NCBI GenBank assembly: GCA_965178125.1
Contig: OZ237736.1
Coordinates: 1-64,000 of the forward strand
Reading direction: 5' to 3'
DNA from: Bilabrum cf. latius
Lineage: Eukaryota; Bigyra: Bicosoecida; Bigyra; Bicosoecida
Length of the DNA stretch: 64,000 bases
Made by a program: the position numbers and the translations under genes. This document shows, one piece after another, positions 1 through 12,926 of this stretch; the first letter of the stretch is position 1, and each line of letters starts with the position of its first letter. Below the pieces are notes generated by a model. The model did not search any database. It was not told where the DNA came from and worked only from the letters and a program-made list of their open reading frames with translations.

Positions 1-1403
1 CGCAGGATTTCAGCATGAAAATCTTCAAGGCCCAATATTGGCGCTGCGCGTCAAAAGCGGAACCTGAGGAACATTTGGCCAATGTTGTGGCCCTAGGCCG
101 TCCCAACGCAATTTGAACGGTCTTCATATCTCCTGTGGTTGCCGAGATCGTATCCCGCAGGATTTCAGCATGAAAATCTTCAAGGCCCAATATTGGCGCC
201 GCGCGTCAAAAGCGGAACCTGAGGAACATTTGGCCAATGATGTGGCTCTAGGCCGTCCCAACGCAATTTGAACGGTCTTCATATCTCCTGTGGTTGCCGA
301 GATCGTATCCCGCAGGATTTCAGCATGAAAATCTTCAAGGCCCAATATTGGCGCCGCGCGTCAAAAGCGGAACCTGAGGAACATTTGGCCAATGATGTGG
401 CCCTAGGCCGTCCCAACGCAATTTGAACGGTCTTCATATCTCCTGTGGTTGCCGAGATCGTATCCCGCAGGATTTCAGCATGAAAATCTTCAAGGCCCAA
501 TATTGGCGCCGCGCGTCAAAAGCGGAACCTGAGGAACATTTGGCCAATGATGTGGCTCTAGGCCGTCCCAACGCAATTTGAACGGTCTTCATATCTCCTG
601 TGGTTGCCGAGATCGTATCCCGCAGGATTTCAGCATGAAAATCTTCAAGGCCCAATATTGGCGCCGCGCGTCAAAAGCGGAACCTGAGGAACATTTGGCC
701 AATGATGTGGCCCTAGGCCGTCCCAACGCAATTTGAACGGTCTTCATATCTCCTGTGGTTGCCGAGATCGTATCCCGCAGGATTTCAGCATGAAAATCTT
801 CAAGGCCCAATATTGGCGCCGCGCGTCAAAAGCGGAACCTGAGGAACATTTGGCCAATGTTGTGGCCCTAGGCCGTCCCAACGCAATTTGAACGGTCTTC
901 ATATCTCCTGTGGTTGCCGAGATCGTATCCCGCAGGATTTCAGCATGAAAATCTTCAAGGCCCAATATTGGCGCCGCGCGTCAAAAGCGGAACCTGAGGA
1001 ACATTTGGCCAATGTTGTGGCCCTAGGCCGTCCCAACGCAATTTGAACGGTCTTCATATCTCCTGTGGTTGCCGAGATCGTATCCCGCAGGATTTCAGCA
1101 TGAAAATCTTCAAGGCCCAATATTGGCGCCGCGCGTCAAAAGCGGAACCTGAGGAACATTTGGCCAATGTTGTGGCCCTAGGCCGTCCCAACGCAATTTG
1201 AACGGTCTTCATATCTCCTGTGGTTGCCGAGATCGTATCCCGCAGGATTTCAGCATGAAAATCTTCAAGGCCCAATATTGGCGCCGCGCGTCAAAAGCGG
1301 AACCTGAGGAACATTTGGCCAATGATGTGGCCCTAGGCCGTCCCAACGCAATTTGAACGGTCTTCATATCTCCTGTGGTTGCCGAGATCGTATCCCGCAG
1401 GAT
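1..1403. repeat. 155-bp satellite array, subfamily I
   Basis: About nine tandem copies of a 155-bp unit, nearly identical to each other. They differ at a few sites, such as aatgttgtgg versus aatgatgtgg. The unit carries a core containing cggtcttcatatctcctgtgg followed by ttgccgagatcgta. Short open frames of 73 codons recur once per unit but have no ATG start and simply mirror the repeat, so they are not genes. The array begins outside the window and ends at a 60-bp junction leading into a telomere array. Confidence 0.97.
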
Positions 1404-1466
1404 TTTGTCAAAAAGTGAAGATGAAAATATTTTTCCCCGACCCTGTCCCTGACTTTATAATAGATA

Positions 1467-1789
1467 CCCTAACCCTAACCCTAACCCTAACCCTAACCCT
1501 AACCCTAACCCTAACCCTAACCCTAACCCTAACCCTAACCCTAACCCTAACCCTAACCCTAACCCTAACCCTAACCCTAACCCTAACCCTAACCCTAACC
1601 CTAACCCTAACCCTAACCCTAACCCTAACCCTAACCCTAACCCTAACCCTAACCCTAACCCTAACCCTAACCCTAACCCTAACCCTAACCCTAACCCTAA
1701 CCCTAACCCTAACCCTAACCCTAACCCTAACCCTAACCCTAACCCTAACCCTAACCCTAACCCTAACCCTAACCCTACCCTACCCTAAC
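1467..1789. repeat. Interstitial telomere array (CCCTAA)n, array 1
   Basis: About 53 near-perfect CCCTAA units, C-rich strand on top, preceded by the junction block at 1404-1466 (contains ccccgaccctgtccctgac). It ends in degenerate ccctaccctaccctaa and passes directly into subfamily II satellite. The orientation matches that of a left chromosome end. Confidence 0.97.
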
Positions 1790-2840
1790 GCGCGTCAAAA
1801 ACGGAACCTGGGGAACATTTGCCCCATGTTGTGGCCCTAGGCCGTCCCAATGCAATTTGAACGGTCTTCATATCTCCTGTAGTTGCCGAGATCGTATCCC
1901 GCAGGATTTCAGCATGAAAATCTTCAAGGCCCAATATTGGCGCCGCGCGTCAAAAACGGAACCTGGGGAACATTTGCCCCATGTTGTGGCCCTAGGCCGT
2001 CCCAATGCAATTTGAACGGTCTTCATATCTCCTGTAGTTGCCGAGATCGTATCCCGCAGGATTTCAGCATGAAAATCTTCAAGGCCCAATATTGGCGCCG
2101 CGCGTCAAAAACGGAACCTGGGGAACATTTGCCCCATGTTGTGGCCCTAGGCCGTCCCAATGCAATTTGAACGGTCTTCATATCTCCTGTAGTTGCCGAG
2201 ATCGTATCCCGCAGGATTTCAGCATGAAAATCTTCAAGGCCCAATATTGGCGCCGCGCGTCAAAAACGGAACCTGGGGAACATTTGCCCCATGTTGTGGC
2301 CCTAGGCCGTCCCAATGCAATTTGAACGGTCTTCATATCTCCTGTAGTTGCCGAGATCGTATCCCGCAGGATTTCAGCATGAAAATCTTCAAGGCCCAAT
2401 ATTGGCGCCGCGCGTCAAAAACGGAACCTGGGGAACATTTGCCCCATGTTGTGGCCCTAGGCCGTCCCAATGCAATTTGAACGGTCTTCATATCTCCTGT
2501 AGTTGCCGAGATCGTATCCCGCAGGATTTCAGCATGAAAATCTTCAAGGCCCAATATTGGCGCCGCGCGTCAAAAACGGAACCTGGGGAACATTTGCCCC
2601 ATGTTGTGGCCCTAGGCCGTCCCAATGCAATTTGAACGGTCTTCATATCTCCTGTAGTTGCCGAGATCGTATCCCGCAGGATTTCAGCATGAAAATCTTC
2701 AAGGCCCAATATTGGCGCCGCGCGTCAAAAACGGAACCTGGGGAACATTTGCCCCATGTTGTGGCCCTAGGCCGTCCCAATGCAATTTGAACGGTCTTCA
2801 TATCTCCTGTAGTTGCCGAGATCGTATCCCGCAGGATTTT
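1790..2840. repeat. 155-bp satellite array, subfamily II
   Basis: Nearly seven copies of a 155-bp unit that differs from subfamily I at fixed positions: aacctggggaacatttgcccc replaces the equivalent segment, and the core has cctgtagttgcc instead of cctgtggttgcc. Copies within this block are almost identical, which indicates local homogenisation. Confidence 0.95.
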
Positions 2841-2901
2841 GTCAAAATTCGAAGATGAAAATATTTTTTCCCCGACCCTGTCCCTGACTTTATATTAGAT
2901 A

Positions 2902-3277
2902 CCCTAACCCTAACCCTAACCCTAACCCTAACCCTAACCCTAACCCTAACCCTAACCCTAACCCTAACCCTAACCCTAACCCTAACCCTAACCCTAACCC
3001 TAACCCTAACCCTAACCCTAACCCTAACCCTAACCCTAACCCTAACCCTAACCCTAACCCTAACCCTAACCCTAACCCTAACCCTAACCCTAACCCTAAC
3101 CCTAACCCTAACCCTAACCCTAACCCTAACCCTAACCCTAACCCTAACCCTAACCCTAACCCTAACCCTAACCCTAACCCTAACCCTAACCCTAACCCTA
3201 ACCCTAACCCTAACCCTAACCCTAACCCTAACCCTAACCCTAACCCCCTAAACCCAAACCTAAAACCCAAACCAAAC
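2902..3277. repeat. Interstitial telomere array 2 with degenerate edge
   Basis: Perfect CCCTAA repeats to about 3246, then variants such as ccctaaacccaaacctaaaac up to about 3277. The degenerate side faces the gene at 3317, as proximal telomere edges usually do. Confidence 0.95.
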
Positions 3278-3316
3278 AATGGAGCTGGGACGGCCTCTGT
3301 ACGTGCACGCGGAGGC

Positions 3317-4372
3317 ATGGAGGCTGTATTCATAGAGGTGTTCGACATGGCAGTCAAGGACTCTGCCGGGGCTGCAGCAGGAGATCAAGGTGGCTCTTCG
3401 GGAGCCGCTGCTACCTCGCCGAGTGGGGCATCCCGTGCTCGGAAGGGCAAACGGAGTGCCATGGACGACGACGACGATGAGGACGAGGACAACCCCGACA
3501 ACAATGTGAAGGGCCAGAGGGCCTACACGGCCCGGAAAGCACGGGGTGAGCCGGATACAGACGGCTCAGAGTCCAGCGACTCATCGACCGAGCGACTGAA
3601 CAACGATCTTCTCAGAGCCAAGCGAGAGGCGGAGGCCGAGAGAAAGGCCAAGGCAAAGGCCAAGGCAAAGGCCAGGACCAAGGCCGCGGGCAAGTCGAAG
3701 GGCAAGTCGAAGGGCAAGTCGAAGGGCAAGGCGAAGGGCAAGGGTGCACAACCGGCAGAGTCAAAGGGCAAGAAGGCGGCTGAGGCTGAGCCGCGGGCAT
3801 AGAGGCAGCCCGAGCGACCGGCAGTCGTCCAACCAGGCAATGGCAGAGGAGCACGCCGCGCCGTTGAACAGGAGAAAAGGGGAGCAAGTGGCGCAAGGAG
3901 TGGAGCAGCAGCATCACTGCCTCGTCAGGACTCTGACGAAGATGAAGAGGACATCGGTGGTCGGTACCGCGCAGACGCAGCTGGAGAGCAGGACGAGGAC
4001 GACGCTCCAATGGGGTTTGAGCAGCAGGACGAGGAGGATGAGGAGCAGCTGGTTGAGGAAGAAGAAAACGACGGCCAGAACCAGCAAGACGACTCTGACA
4101 ACAACAGTGGAATGGAGGACACCGCCTTCACCGACTAGCAGCGGCACCTGGTGGACCGCATCCTTGCTGCCTGCGATGACAGCGCGATGGGCGTCAGCCG
4201 GACTCTCAAAGACATGCGCGAGGACGTGGAGGCAACAATTGAAGAGAGGGACCGCGAGTTGGAAATGTTCGCAAACCTGATGACGGCCCTCGAGAAGACG
4301 GCGAAAGGAGATCTCAATGCGGCAGACGTCGACGCTGTGGAAGCGCTCCTAGCAGCTTTCGGTGACGAGTGA
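3317..4372 (+). CDS. Subtelomeric low-complexity charged protein, unknown function
   Basis: This is an open frame of 351 residues when UAG is read as Gln. In-frame UAGs lie at 3800-3802 and 4136-4138, and it stops at UGA. Residues 50-60 are acidic. Residues 100-160 are a Lys/Ala/Gly tract of repeated KAKA and KSKG units. A second acidic Glu/Asp/Gln tract follows, and the last ~80 residues look helical and coiled-coil-like. I recognise no family. The alternating basic and acidic tracts suggest a nuclear or nucleic-acid-associated protein, which is inference. The first ATG is at 3317, with a second in frame at 3347. The gene sits alone between telomere array 2 and satellite block III. Confidence 0.7.
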
Positions 4373-4610
4373 GAGGCAGGCAGGGGGACGGCAATTGAGG
4401 TCAGTGGCAGCTGGGCCAGCTTGTGAGAGGAGTTTGCCAAAGTGTCTGCCATTGACCCATTCGGACGCAGCATTAGGAGCCGGGAGGCATTCTGTTGAGT
4501 CTTGACGTGTCAACCAGTTAATACCTTAGATCAAAGCAATCCACACAGCAAATACAACTGTCATGTACACCATACCCATTCTACAATTGACAGATAAACC
4601 ATGCATATTG
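4373..4610. other. Spacer with no feature found
   Basis: About 240 bases between the stop of the 3317-4372 gene and the first subfamily III satellite. It is AT-richer than the gene. I see no further coding frame or RNA gene here. Confidence 0.6.
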
Positions 4611-6010
4611 AATAAACATGCAAATCTTCATACACCCATATCGGCGCCGCGCGGCCAGAACGGAACCTGGGGAACATTTGGCCCATGTTGTGCTCCCAGG
4701 CCGTCCCGATGCAGTTTGAACGGTCTTCATATCACCTGTAGTTGCCGAGATCGTAGCACGTCGTTTTTCGGTGTGAAATTCTTCATACACCCATATCGGC
4801 GCCGCGCGGCCAGAACGGAACCTGGGGAACATTTGGCCCATGTTGTGCCCCCAGGCCGTCCCGATGCAGTTTGAACGGTCTTCATATCACCTGTAGTTGC
4901 CGAGATCGTAGCACGTCGTTTTTCGGTGTGAAATTCTTCATACACCCATATCGGCGCCGCGCGGCCAGAACGGAACCTGGGGAACATTTGGCCCATGTTG
5001 TGCCCCCAGGCCGTCCCGATGCAGTTTGAACGGTCTTCATATCACCTGTAGTTGCCGAGATCGTAGCACGTCGTTTTTCGGTGTGAAATTCTTCATACAC
5101 CCATATCGGCGCCGCGCGGCCAGAACGGAACCTGGGGAACATTTGGCCCATGTTGTGCCCCCAGGCCGTCCCGATGCAGTTTGAACGGTCTTCATATCAC
5201 CTGTAGTTGCCGAGATCGTAGCACGTCGTTTTTCGGTGTGAAATTCTTCATACACCCATATCGGCGCCGCGCGGCCAGAACGGAACCTGGGGAACATTTG
5301 GCCCATGTTGTGCCCCCAGGCCGTCCCGATGCAGTTTGAACGGTCTTCATATCACCTGTAGTTGCCGAGATCGTAGCACGTCGTTTTTCGGTGTGAAATT
5401 CTTCATACACCCATATCGGCGCCGCGCGGCCAGAACGGAACCTGGGGAACATTTGGCCCATGTTGTGCCCCCAGGCCGTCCCGATGCAGTTTGAACGGTC
5501 TTCATATCACCTGTAGTTGCCGAGATCGTAGCACGTCGTTTTTCGGTGTGAAATTCTTCATACACCCATATCGGCGCCGCGCGGCCAGAACGGAACCTGG
5601 GGAACATTTGGCCCATGTTGTGCCCCCAGGCCGTCCCGATGCAGTTTGAACGGTCTTCATATCACCTGTAGTTGCCGAGATCGTAGCACGTCGTTTTTCG
5701 GTGTGAAATTCTTCATACACCCATATCGGCGCCGCGCGGCCAGAACGGAACCTGGGGAACATTTGGCCCATGTTGTGCCCCCAGGCCGTCCCGATGCAGT
5801 TTGAACGGTCTTCATATCACCTGTAGTTGCCGAGATCGTAGCACGTCGTTTTTCGGTGTGAAATTCTTCATACACCCATATCGGCGCCGCGCGGCCAGAA
5901 CGGAACCTGGGGAACATTTGGCCCATGTTGTGCCCCCAGGCCGTCCCGATGCAGTTTGAACGGTCTTCATATCACCTGTAGTTACCGAGATCGTAGCACG
6001 TCGTTTTTCG
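4611..6010. repeat. 155-bp satellite array, subfamily III
   Basis: Nine tandem units of exactly 155 bp, highly homogeneous, most diverged from subfamilies I and II. The core tttgaacggtcttcatatc and gttgccgagatcgta is retained. The region after it differs (gcacgtcgtttttcggtgtg). Phase and unit length match the other subfamilies. Confidence 0.96.
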
Positions 6011-6070
6011 ACAAATATTGAAGATGAAAATATTTTTTCCCCGACCCTGTCCCTGACTTTATATTAGATA

Positions 6071-6197
6071 CCCTAACCCTAACCCTAACCCTAACCCTAA
6101 CCCTAACCCTAACCCTAACCCTAACCCTAACCCTAACCCTAACCCTAACCCTAACCCTAACCCTAACCCTAACCCTAACCCTAACCCTAACCCTAAC
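6071..6197. repeat. Interstitial telomere array 3
   Basis: A short block of about 21 CCCTAA units preceded by the same junction sequence seen before the other arrays (ccccgaccctgtccctgac). It passes directly into the 22-bp repeat block at 6198. Confidence 0.97.
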
Positions 6198-6287
6198 TTG
6201 AAACCGCCCTGGGTAGGTTTTGAAACCGCCCTGGGTAGGTTTTGAAACCGCCCTGGGTAGGTTTTGAAACCTCCCCCGAGTAGGTTT
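6198..6287. repeat. 22-bp tandem repeat block (first of four)
   Basis: Three copies of a 22-bp unit (tgaaaccgccctgggtaggt plus tt) and a fourth diverged copy. The same block recurs after telomere arrays at 8484, 10931 and 13384, always at the same place in the higher-order repeat. Confidence 0.93.
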
Positions 6288-6327
6288 CAATACGCCATAC
6301 TTGCACTGAATGAAGTACAATGAATCT

Positions 6328-7976
6328 GAGGAACATTTGGCCAATGTTGTGGCCCTAGGCCGTCCCAACGCAATTTGAACGGTCTTCATATCTCCTGTGG
6401 TTGCCGAGATCGTATCCCGCAGGATTTCAGCATGAAAATCTTCAAGGCCCAATATTGGCGCCGTGCGTCAAAAGCGGAACCTGAGGAACATTTGGCCAAT
6501 GTTGTGGCCCTAGGCCGTCCCAACGCAATTTTAACGGTCTTCATATCTCCTGTGGTTGCCGAGATCGTATCCCGCAGGATTTCAGCATGAAAATCTTCAA
6601 GGCCCAATATTGGCGCCGCGCGTCAAAAGCGGAACCTGAGGAACATTTGGCCAATGATGTGGCCCTAGGCCGTCCCAACGCAATTTGAACGGTCTTCATA
6701 TCTCCTGTGGTTGCCGAGATCGTATCCCGCAGGATTTCAGCATGAAAATCTTCAAGGCCCAATATTGGCGCTGCGCGTCAAAAGCGGAACCTGAGGAACA
6801 TTTGGCCAATGTTGTGGCCCTAGGCCGTCCCAACGCAATTTGAACGGTCTTCATATCTCCTGTGGTTGCCGAGATCGTATCCCGCAGGATTTCAGCATGA
6901 AAATCTTCAAGGCCCAATATTGGCGCCGCGCGTCAAAAGCGGAACCTGAGGAACATTTGGCCAATGATGTGGCCCTAGGCCGTCCCAACGCAATTTGAAC
7001 GGTCTTCATATCTCCTGTGGTTGCCGAGATCGTATCCCGCAGGATTTCAGCATGAAAATCTTCAAGGCCCAATATTGGCGCCGCGCGTCAAAAGCGGAAC
7101 CTGAGGAACATTTGGCCAATGATGTGGCTCTAGGCCGTCCCAACGCAATTTGAACGGTCTTCATATCTCCTGTGGTTGCCGAGATCGTATCCCGCAGGAT
7201 TTCAGCATGAAAATCTTCAAGGCCCAATATTGGCGCCGCGCGTCAAAAGCGGAACCTGAGGAACATTTGGCCAATGATGTGGCCCTAGGCCGTCCCAACG
7301 CAATTTGAACGGTCTTCATATCTCCTGTGGTTGCCGAGATCGTATCCCGCAGGATTTCAGCATGAAAATCTTCAAGGCCCAATATTGGCGCCGCGCGTCA
7401 AAAGCGGAACCTGAGGAACATTTGGCCAATGTTGTGGCCCTAGGCCGTCCCAACGCAATTTGAACGGTCTTCATATCTCCTGTGGTTGCCGAGATCGTAT
7501 CCCGCAGGATTTCAGCATGAAAATCTTCAAGGCCCAATATTGGCGCCGCGCGTCAAAAGCGGAACCTGAGGAACATTTGGCCAATGTTGTGGCCCTAGGC
7601 CGTCCCAACGCAATTTGAACGGTCTTCATATCTCCTGTGGTTGCCGAGATCGTATCCCGCAGGATTTCAGCATGAAAATCTTCAAGGCCCAATATTGGCG
7701 CCGCGCGTCAAAAGCGGAACCTGAGGAACATTTGGCCAATGTTGTGGCCCTAGGCCGTCCCAACGCAATTTGAACGGTCTTCATATCTCCTGTGGTTGCC
7801 GAGATCGTATCCCGCAGGATTTCAGCATGAAAATCTTCAAGGCCCAATATTGGCGCCGCGCGTCAAAAGCGGAACCTGAGGAACATTTGGCCAATGATGT
7901 GGCCCTAGGCCGTCCCAACGCAATTTGAACGGTCTTCATATCTCCTGTGGTTGCCGAGATCGTATCCCGCAGGATT
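6328..7976. repeat. 155-bp satellite, subfamily I, higher-order repeat copy 1
   Basis: About 10.5 units of subfamily I. Together with the following junction, telomere array and 22-mer block it makes one higher-order repeat. Unit variants occur in a fixed order (for example the unit with gcgctgcgcg, and the one with aattttaacgg near the start), and the same order reappears in the next copies. Confidence 0.95.
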
Positions 7977-8038
7977 TTGTCAAAAAGTGAAGATGAAAAT
8001 ATTTTTCCCCGACCCTGTCCCTGACTTTATAATAGATA

Positions 8039-8483
8039 CCCTAACCCTAACCCTAACCCTAACCCTAACCCTAACCCTAACCCTAACCCTAACCCTAACC
8101 CTAACCCTAACCCTAACCCTAACCCTAACCCTAACCCTAACCCTAACCCTAACCCTAACCCTAACCCTAACCCTAACCCTAACCCTAACCCTAACCCTAA
8201 CCCTAACCCTAACCCTAACCCTAACCCTAACCCTAACCCTAACCCTAACCCTAACCCTAACCCTAACCCTAACCCTAACCCTAACCCTAACCCTAACCCT
8301 AACCCTAACCCTAACCCTAACCCTAACCCTAACCCTAACCCTAACCCTAACCCTAACCCTAACCCTAACCCTAACCCTAACCCTAACCCTAACCCTAACC
8401 CTAACCCTAACCCTAACCCTAACCCTAACCCTAACCCTAACCCTAACCCTAACCCTAACCCTAACCCTAACCCTAACCCTAAC
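8039..8483. repeat. Interstitial telomere array 4 (445 bp)
   Basis: Uninterrupted CCCTAA repeats between the 62-bp junction block (7977-8038) and the 22-mer block at 8484. Confidence 0.97.
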
Positions 8484-8573
8484 TTGAAACCGCCCTGGGT
8501 AGGTTTTGAAACCGCCCTGGGTAGGTTTTGAAACCGCCCTGGGTAGGTTTTGAAACCTCCCCCGAGTAGGTTT
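8484..8573. repeat. 22-bp tandem repeat block (second)
   Basis: Same 3.5-copy block as at 6198, effectively identical, followed by the same 37-bp linker (contains atacttgcactgaatgaag). Confidence 0.93.
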
Positions 8574-8609
8574 CAATACGCCATACTTGCACTGAATGAA
8601 GTACAATGA

Positions 8610-10416
8610 ATCTGAGGAACATTTGGCCAATGTTGTGGCCCTAGGCCGTCCCAACGCAATTTGAACGGTCTTCATATCTCCTGTGGTTGCCGAGATCGTA
8701 TCCCGCAGGATTTCAGCATGAAAATCTTCAAGGCCCAATATTGGCGCCGTGCGTCAAAAGCGGAACCTGAGGAACATTTGGCCAATGTTGTGGCCCTAGG
8801 CCGTCCCAATGCAATTTTAACGGTCTTCATATCTCCTGTGGTTGCCGAGATCGTATCCCGCAGGATTTCAGCATGAAAATCTTCAAGGCCCAATATTGGC
8901 GCCGCGCGTCAAAAGCGGAACCTGAGGAACATTTGGCCAATGATGTGGCCCTAGGCCGTCCCAACGCAATTTGAACGGTCTTCATATCTCCTGTGGTTGC
9001 CGAGATCGTATCCCGCAGGATTTCAGCATGAAAATCTTCAAGGCCCAATATTGGCGCTGCGCGTCAAAAGCGGAACCTGAGGAACATTTGGCCAATGTTG
9101 TGGCCCTAGGCCGTCCCAACGCAATTTGAACGGTCTTCATATCTCCTGTGGTTGCCGAGATCGTATCCCGCAGGATTTCAGCATGAAAATCTTCAAGGCC
9201 CAATATTGGCGCCGCGCGTCAAAAGCGGAACCTGAGGAACATTTGGCCAATGATGTGGCTCTAGGCCGTCCCAACGCAATTTGAACGGTCTTCATATCTC
9301 CTGTGGTTGCCGAGATCGTATCCCGCAGGATTTCAGCATGAAAATCTTCAAGGCCCAATATTGGCGCCGCGCGTCAAAAGCGGAACCTGAGGAACATTTG
9401 GCCAATGATGTGGCCCTAGGCCGTCCCAACGCAATTTGAACGGTCTTCATATCTCCTGTGGTTGCCGAGATCGTATCCCGCAGGATTTCAGCATGAAAAT
9501 CTTCAAGGCCCAATATTGGCGCCGCGCGTCAAAAGCGGAACCTGAGGAACATTTGGCCAATGATGTGGCTCTAGGCCGTCCCAACGCAATTTGAACGGTC
9601 TTCATATCTCCTGTGGTTGCCGAGATCGTATCCCGCAGGATTTCAGCATGAAAATCTTCAAGGCCCAATATTGGCGCCGCGCGTCAAAAGCGGAACCTGA
9701 GGAACATTTGGCCAATGATGTGGCCCTAGGCCGTCCCAACGCAATTTGAACGGTCTTCATATCTCCTGTGGTTGCCGAGATCGTATCCCGCAGGATTTCA
9801 GCATGAAAATCTTCAAGGCCCAATATTGGCGCCGCGCGTCAAAAGCGGAACCTGAGGAACATTTGGCCAATGTTGTGGCCCTAGGCCGTCCCAACGCAAT
9901 TTGAACGGTCTTCATATCTCCTGTGGTTGCCGAGATCGTATCCCGCAGGATTTCAGCATGAAAATCTTCAAGGCCCAATATTGGCGCCGCGCGTCAAAAG
10001 CGGAACCTGAGGAACATTTGGCCAATGTTGTGGCCCTAGGCCGTCCCAACGCAATTTGAACGGTCTTCATATCTCCTGTGGTTGCCGAGATCGTATCCCG
10101 CAGGATTTCAGCATGAAAATCTTCAAGGCCCAATATTGGCGCCGCGCGTCAAAAGCGGAACCTGAGGAACATTTGGCCAATGTTGTGGCCCTAGGCCGTC
10201 CCAACGCAATTTGAACGGTCTTCATATCTCCTGTGGTTGCCGAGATCGTATCCCGCAGGATTTCAGCATGAAAATCTTCAAGGCCCAATATTGGCGCCGC
10301 GCGTCAAAAGCGGAACCTGAGGAACATTTGGCCAATGATGTGGCCCTAGGCCGTCCCAACGCAATTTGAACGGTCTTCATATCTCCTGTGGTTGCCGAGA
10401 TCGTATCCCGCAGGAT
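8610..10416. repeat. 155-bp satellite, higher-order repeat copy 2
   Basis: About 11.5 units, one 155-bp unit more than copy 1. Distance between equivalent landmarks in copies 1 and 2 is 2286 bp. Confidence 0.95.
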
Positions 10417-10479
10417 TTTGTCAAAAAGTGAAGATGAAAATATTTTTCCCCGACCCTGTCCCTGACTTTATAATAGATA

Positions 10480-10930
10480 CCCTAACCCTAACCCTAACCC
10501 TAACCCTAACCCTAACCCTAACCCTAACCCTAACCCTAACCCTAACCCTAACCCTAACCCTAACCCTAACCCTAACCCTAACCCTAACCCTAACCCTAAC
10601 CCTAACCCTAACCCTAACCCTAACCCTAACCCTAACCCTAACCCTAACCCTAACCCTAACCCTAACCCTAACCCTAACCCTAACCCTAACCCTAACCCTA
10701 ACCCTAACCCTAACCCTAACCCTAACCCTAACCCTAACCCTAACCCTAACCCTAACCCTAACCCTAACCCTAACCCTAACCCTAACCCTAACCCTAACCC
10801 TAACCCTAACCCTAACCCTAACCCTAACCCTAACCCTAACCCTAACCCTAACCCTAACCCTAACCCTAACCCTAACCCTAACCCTAACCCTAACCCTAAC
10901 CCTAACCCTAACCCTAACCCTAACCCTAAC
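10480..10930. repeat. Interstitial telomere array 5 (451 bp)
   Basis: Uninterrupted CCCTAA repeats, exactly one hexamer longer than array 4. Confidence 0.97.
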
Positions 10931-11020
10931 TTGAAACCGCCCTGGGTAGGTTTTGAAACCGCCCTGGGTAGGTTTTGAAACCGCCCTGGGTAGGTTTTGA
11001 AACCTCCCCCGAGTAGGTTT
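10931..11020. repeat. 22-bp tandem repeat block (third)
   Basis: Same block and linker as at 6198 and 8484. Confidence 0.93.
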
Positions 11021-11055
11021 CAATACGCCATACTTGCACTGAATGAAGTACAATG

Positions 11056-12863
11056 AATCTGAGGAACATTTGGCCAATGTTGTGGCCCTAGGCCGTCCCA
11101 ACGCAATTTGAACGGTCTTCATATCTCCTGTGGTTGCCGAGATCGTATCCCGCAGGATTTCAGCATGAAAATCTTCAAGGCCCAATATTGGCGCCGTGCG
11201 TCAAAAGCGGAACCTGAGGAACATTTGGCCAATGTTGTGGCCCTAGGCCGTCCCAATGCAATTTTAACGGTCTTCATATCTCCTGTGGTTGCCGAGATCG
11301 TATCCCGCAGGATTTCAGCATGAAAATCTTCAAGGCCCAATATTGGCGCCGCGCGTCAAAAGCGGAACCTGAGGAACATTTGGCCAATGATGTGGCCCTA
11401 GGCCGTCCCAACGCAATTTGAACGGTCTTCATATCTCCTGTGGTTGCCGAGATCGTATCCCGCAGGATTTCAGCATGAAAATCTTCAAGGCCCAATATTG
11501 GCGCTGCGCGTCAAAAGCGGAACCTGAGGAACATTTGGCCAATGTTGTGGCCCTAGGCCGTCCCAACGCAATTTGAACGGTCTTCATATCTCCTGTGGTT
11601 GCCGAGATCGTATCCCGCAGGATTTCAGCATGAAAATCTTCAAGGCCCAATATTGGCGCCGCGCGTCAAAAGCGGAACCTGAGGAACATTTGGCCAATGA
11701 TGTGGCTCTAGGCCGTCCCAACGCAATTTGAACGGTCTTCATATCTCCTGTGGTTGCCGAGATCGTATCCCGCAGGATTTCAGCATGAAAATCTTCAAGG
11801 CCCAATATTGGCGCCGCGCGTCAAAAGCGGAACCTGAGGAACATTTGGCCAATGATGTGGCCCTAGGCCGTCCCAACGCAATTTGAACGGTCTTCATATC
11901 TCCTGTGGTTGCCGAGATCGTATCCCGCAGGATTTCAGCATGAAAATCTTCAAGGCCCAATATTGGCGCCGCGCGTCAAAAGCGGAACCTGAGGAACATT
12001 TGGCCAATGATGTGGCTCTAGGCCGTCCCAACGCAATTTGAACGGTCTTCATATCTCCTGTGGTTGCCGAGATCGTATCCCGCAGGATTTCAGCATGAAA
12101 ATCTTCAAGGCCCAATATTGGCGCCGCGCGTCAAAAGCGGAACCTGAGGAACATTTGGCCAATGATGTGGCCCTAGGCCGTCCCAACGCAATTTGAACGG
12201 TCTTCATATCTCCTGTGGTTGCCGAGATCGTATCCCGCAGGATTTCAGCATGAAAATCTTCAAGGCCCAATATTGGCGCCGCGCGTCAAAAGCGGAACCT
12301 GAGGAACATTTGGCCAATGTTGTGGCCCTAGGCCGTCCCAACGCAATTTGAACGGTCTTCATATCTCCTGTGGTTGCCGAGATCGTATCCCGCAGGATTT
12401 CAGCATGAAAATCTTCAAGGCCCAATATTGGCGCCGCGCGTCAAAAGCGGAACCTGAGGAACATTTGGCCAATGTTGTGGCCCTAGGCCGTCCCAACGCA
12501 ATTTGAACGGTCTTCATATCTCCTGTGGTTGCCGAGATCGTATCCCGCAGGATTTCAGCATGAAAATCTTCAAGGCCCAATATTGGCGCCGCGCGTCAAA
12601 AGCGGAACCTGAGGAACATTTGGCCAATGTTGTGGCCCTAGGCCGTCCCAACGCAATTTGAACGGTCTTCATATCTCCTGTGGTTGCCGAGATCGTATCC
12701 CGCAGGATTTCAGCATGAAAATCTTCAAGGCCCAATATTGGCGCCGCGCGTCAAAAGCGGAACCTGAGGAACATTTGGCCAATGATGTGGCCCTAGGCCG
12801 TCCCAACGCAATTTGAACGGTCTTCATATCTCCTGTGGTTGCCGAGATCGTATCCCGCAGGAT
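11056..12863. repeat. 155-bp satellite, higher-order repeat copy 3
   Basis: Same unit order and number as copy 2. Spacing to copy 2 is 2447 bp. Confidence 0.95.
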
Positions 12864-12926
12864 TTTGTCAAAAAGTGAAGATGAAAATATTTTTCCCCGA
12901 CCCTGTCCCTGACTTTATAATAGATA

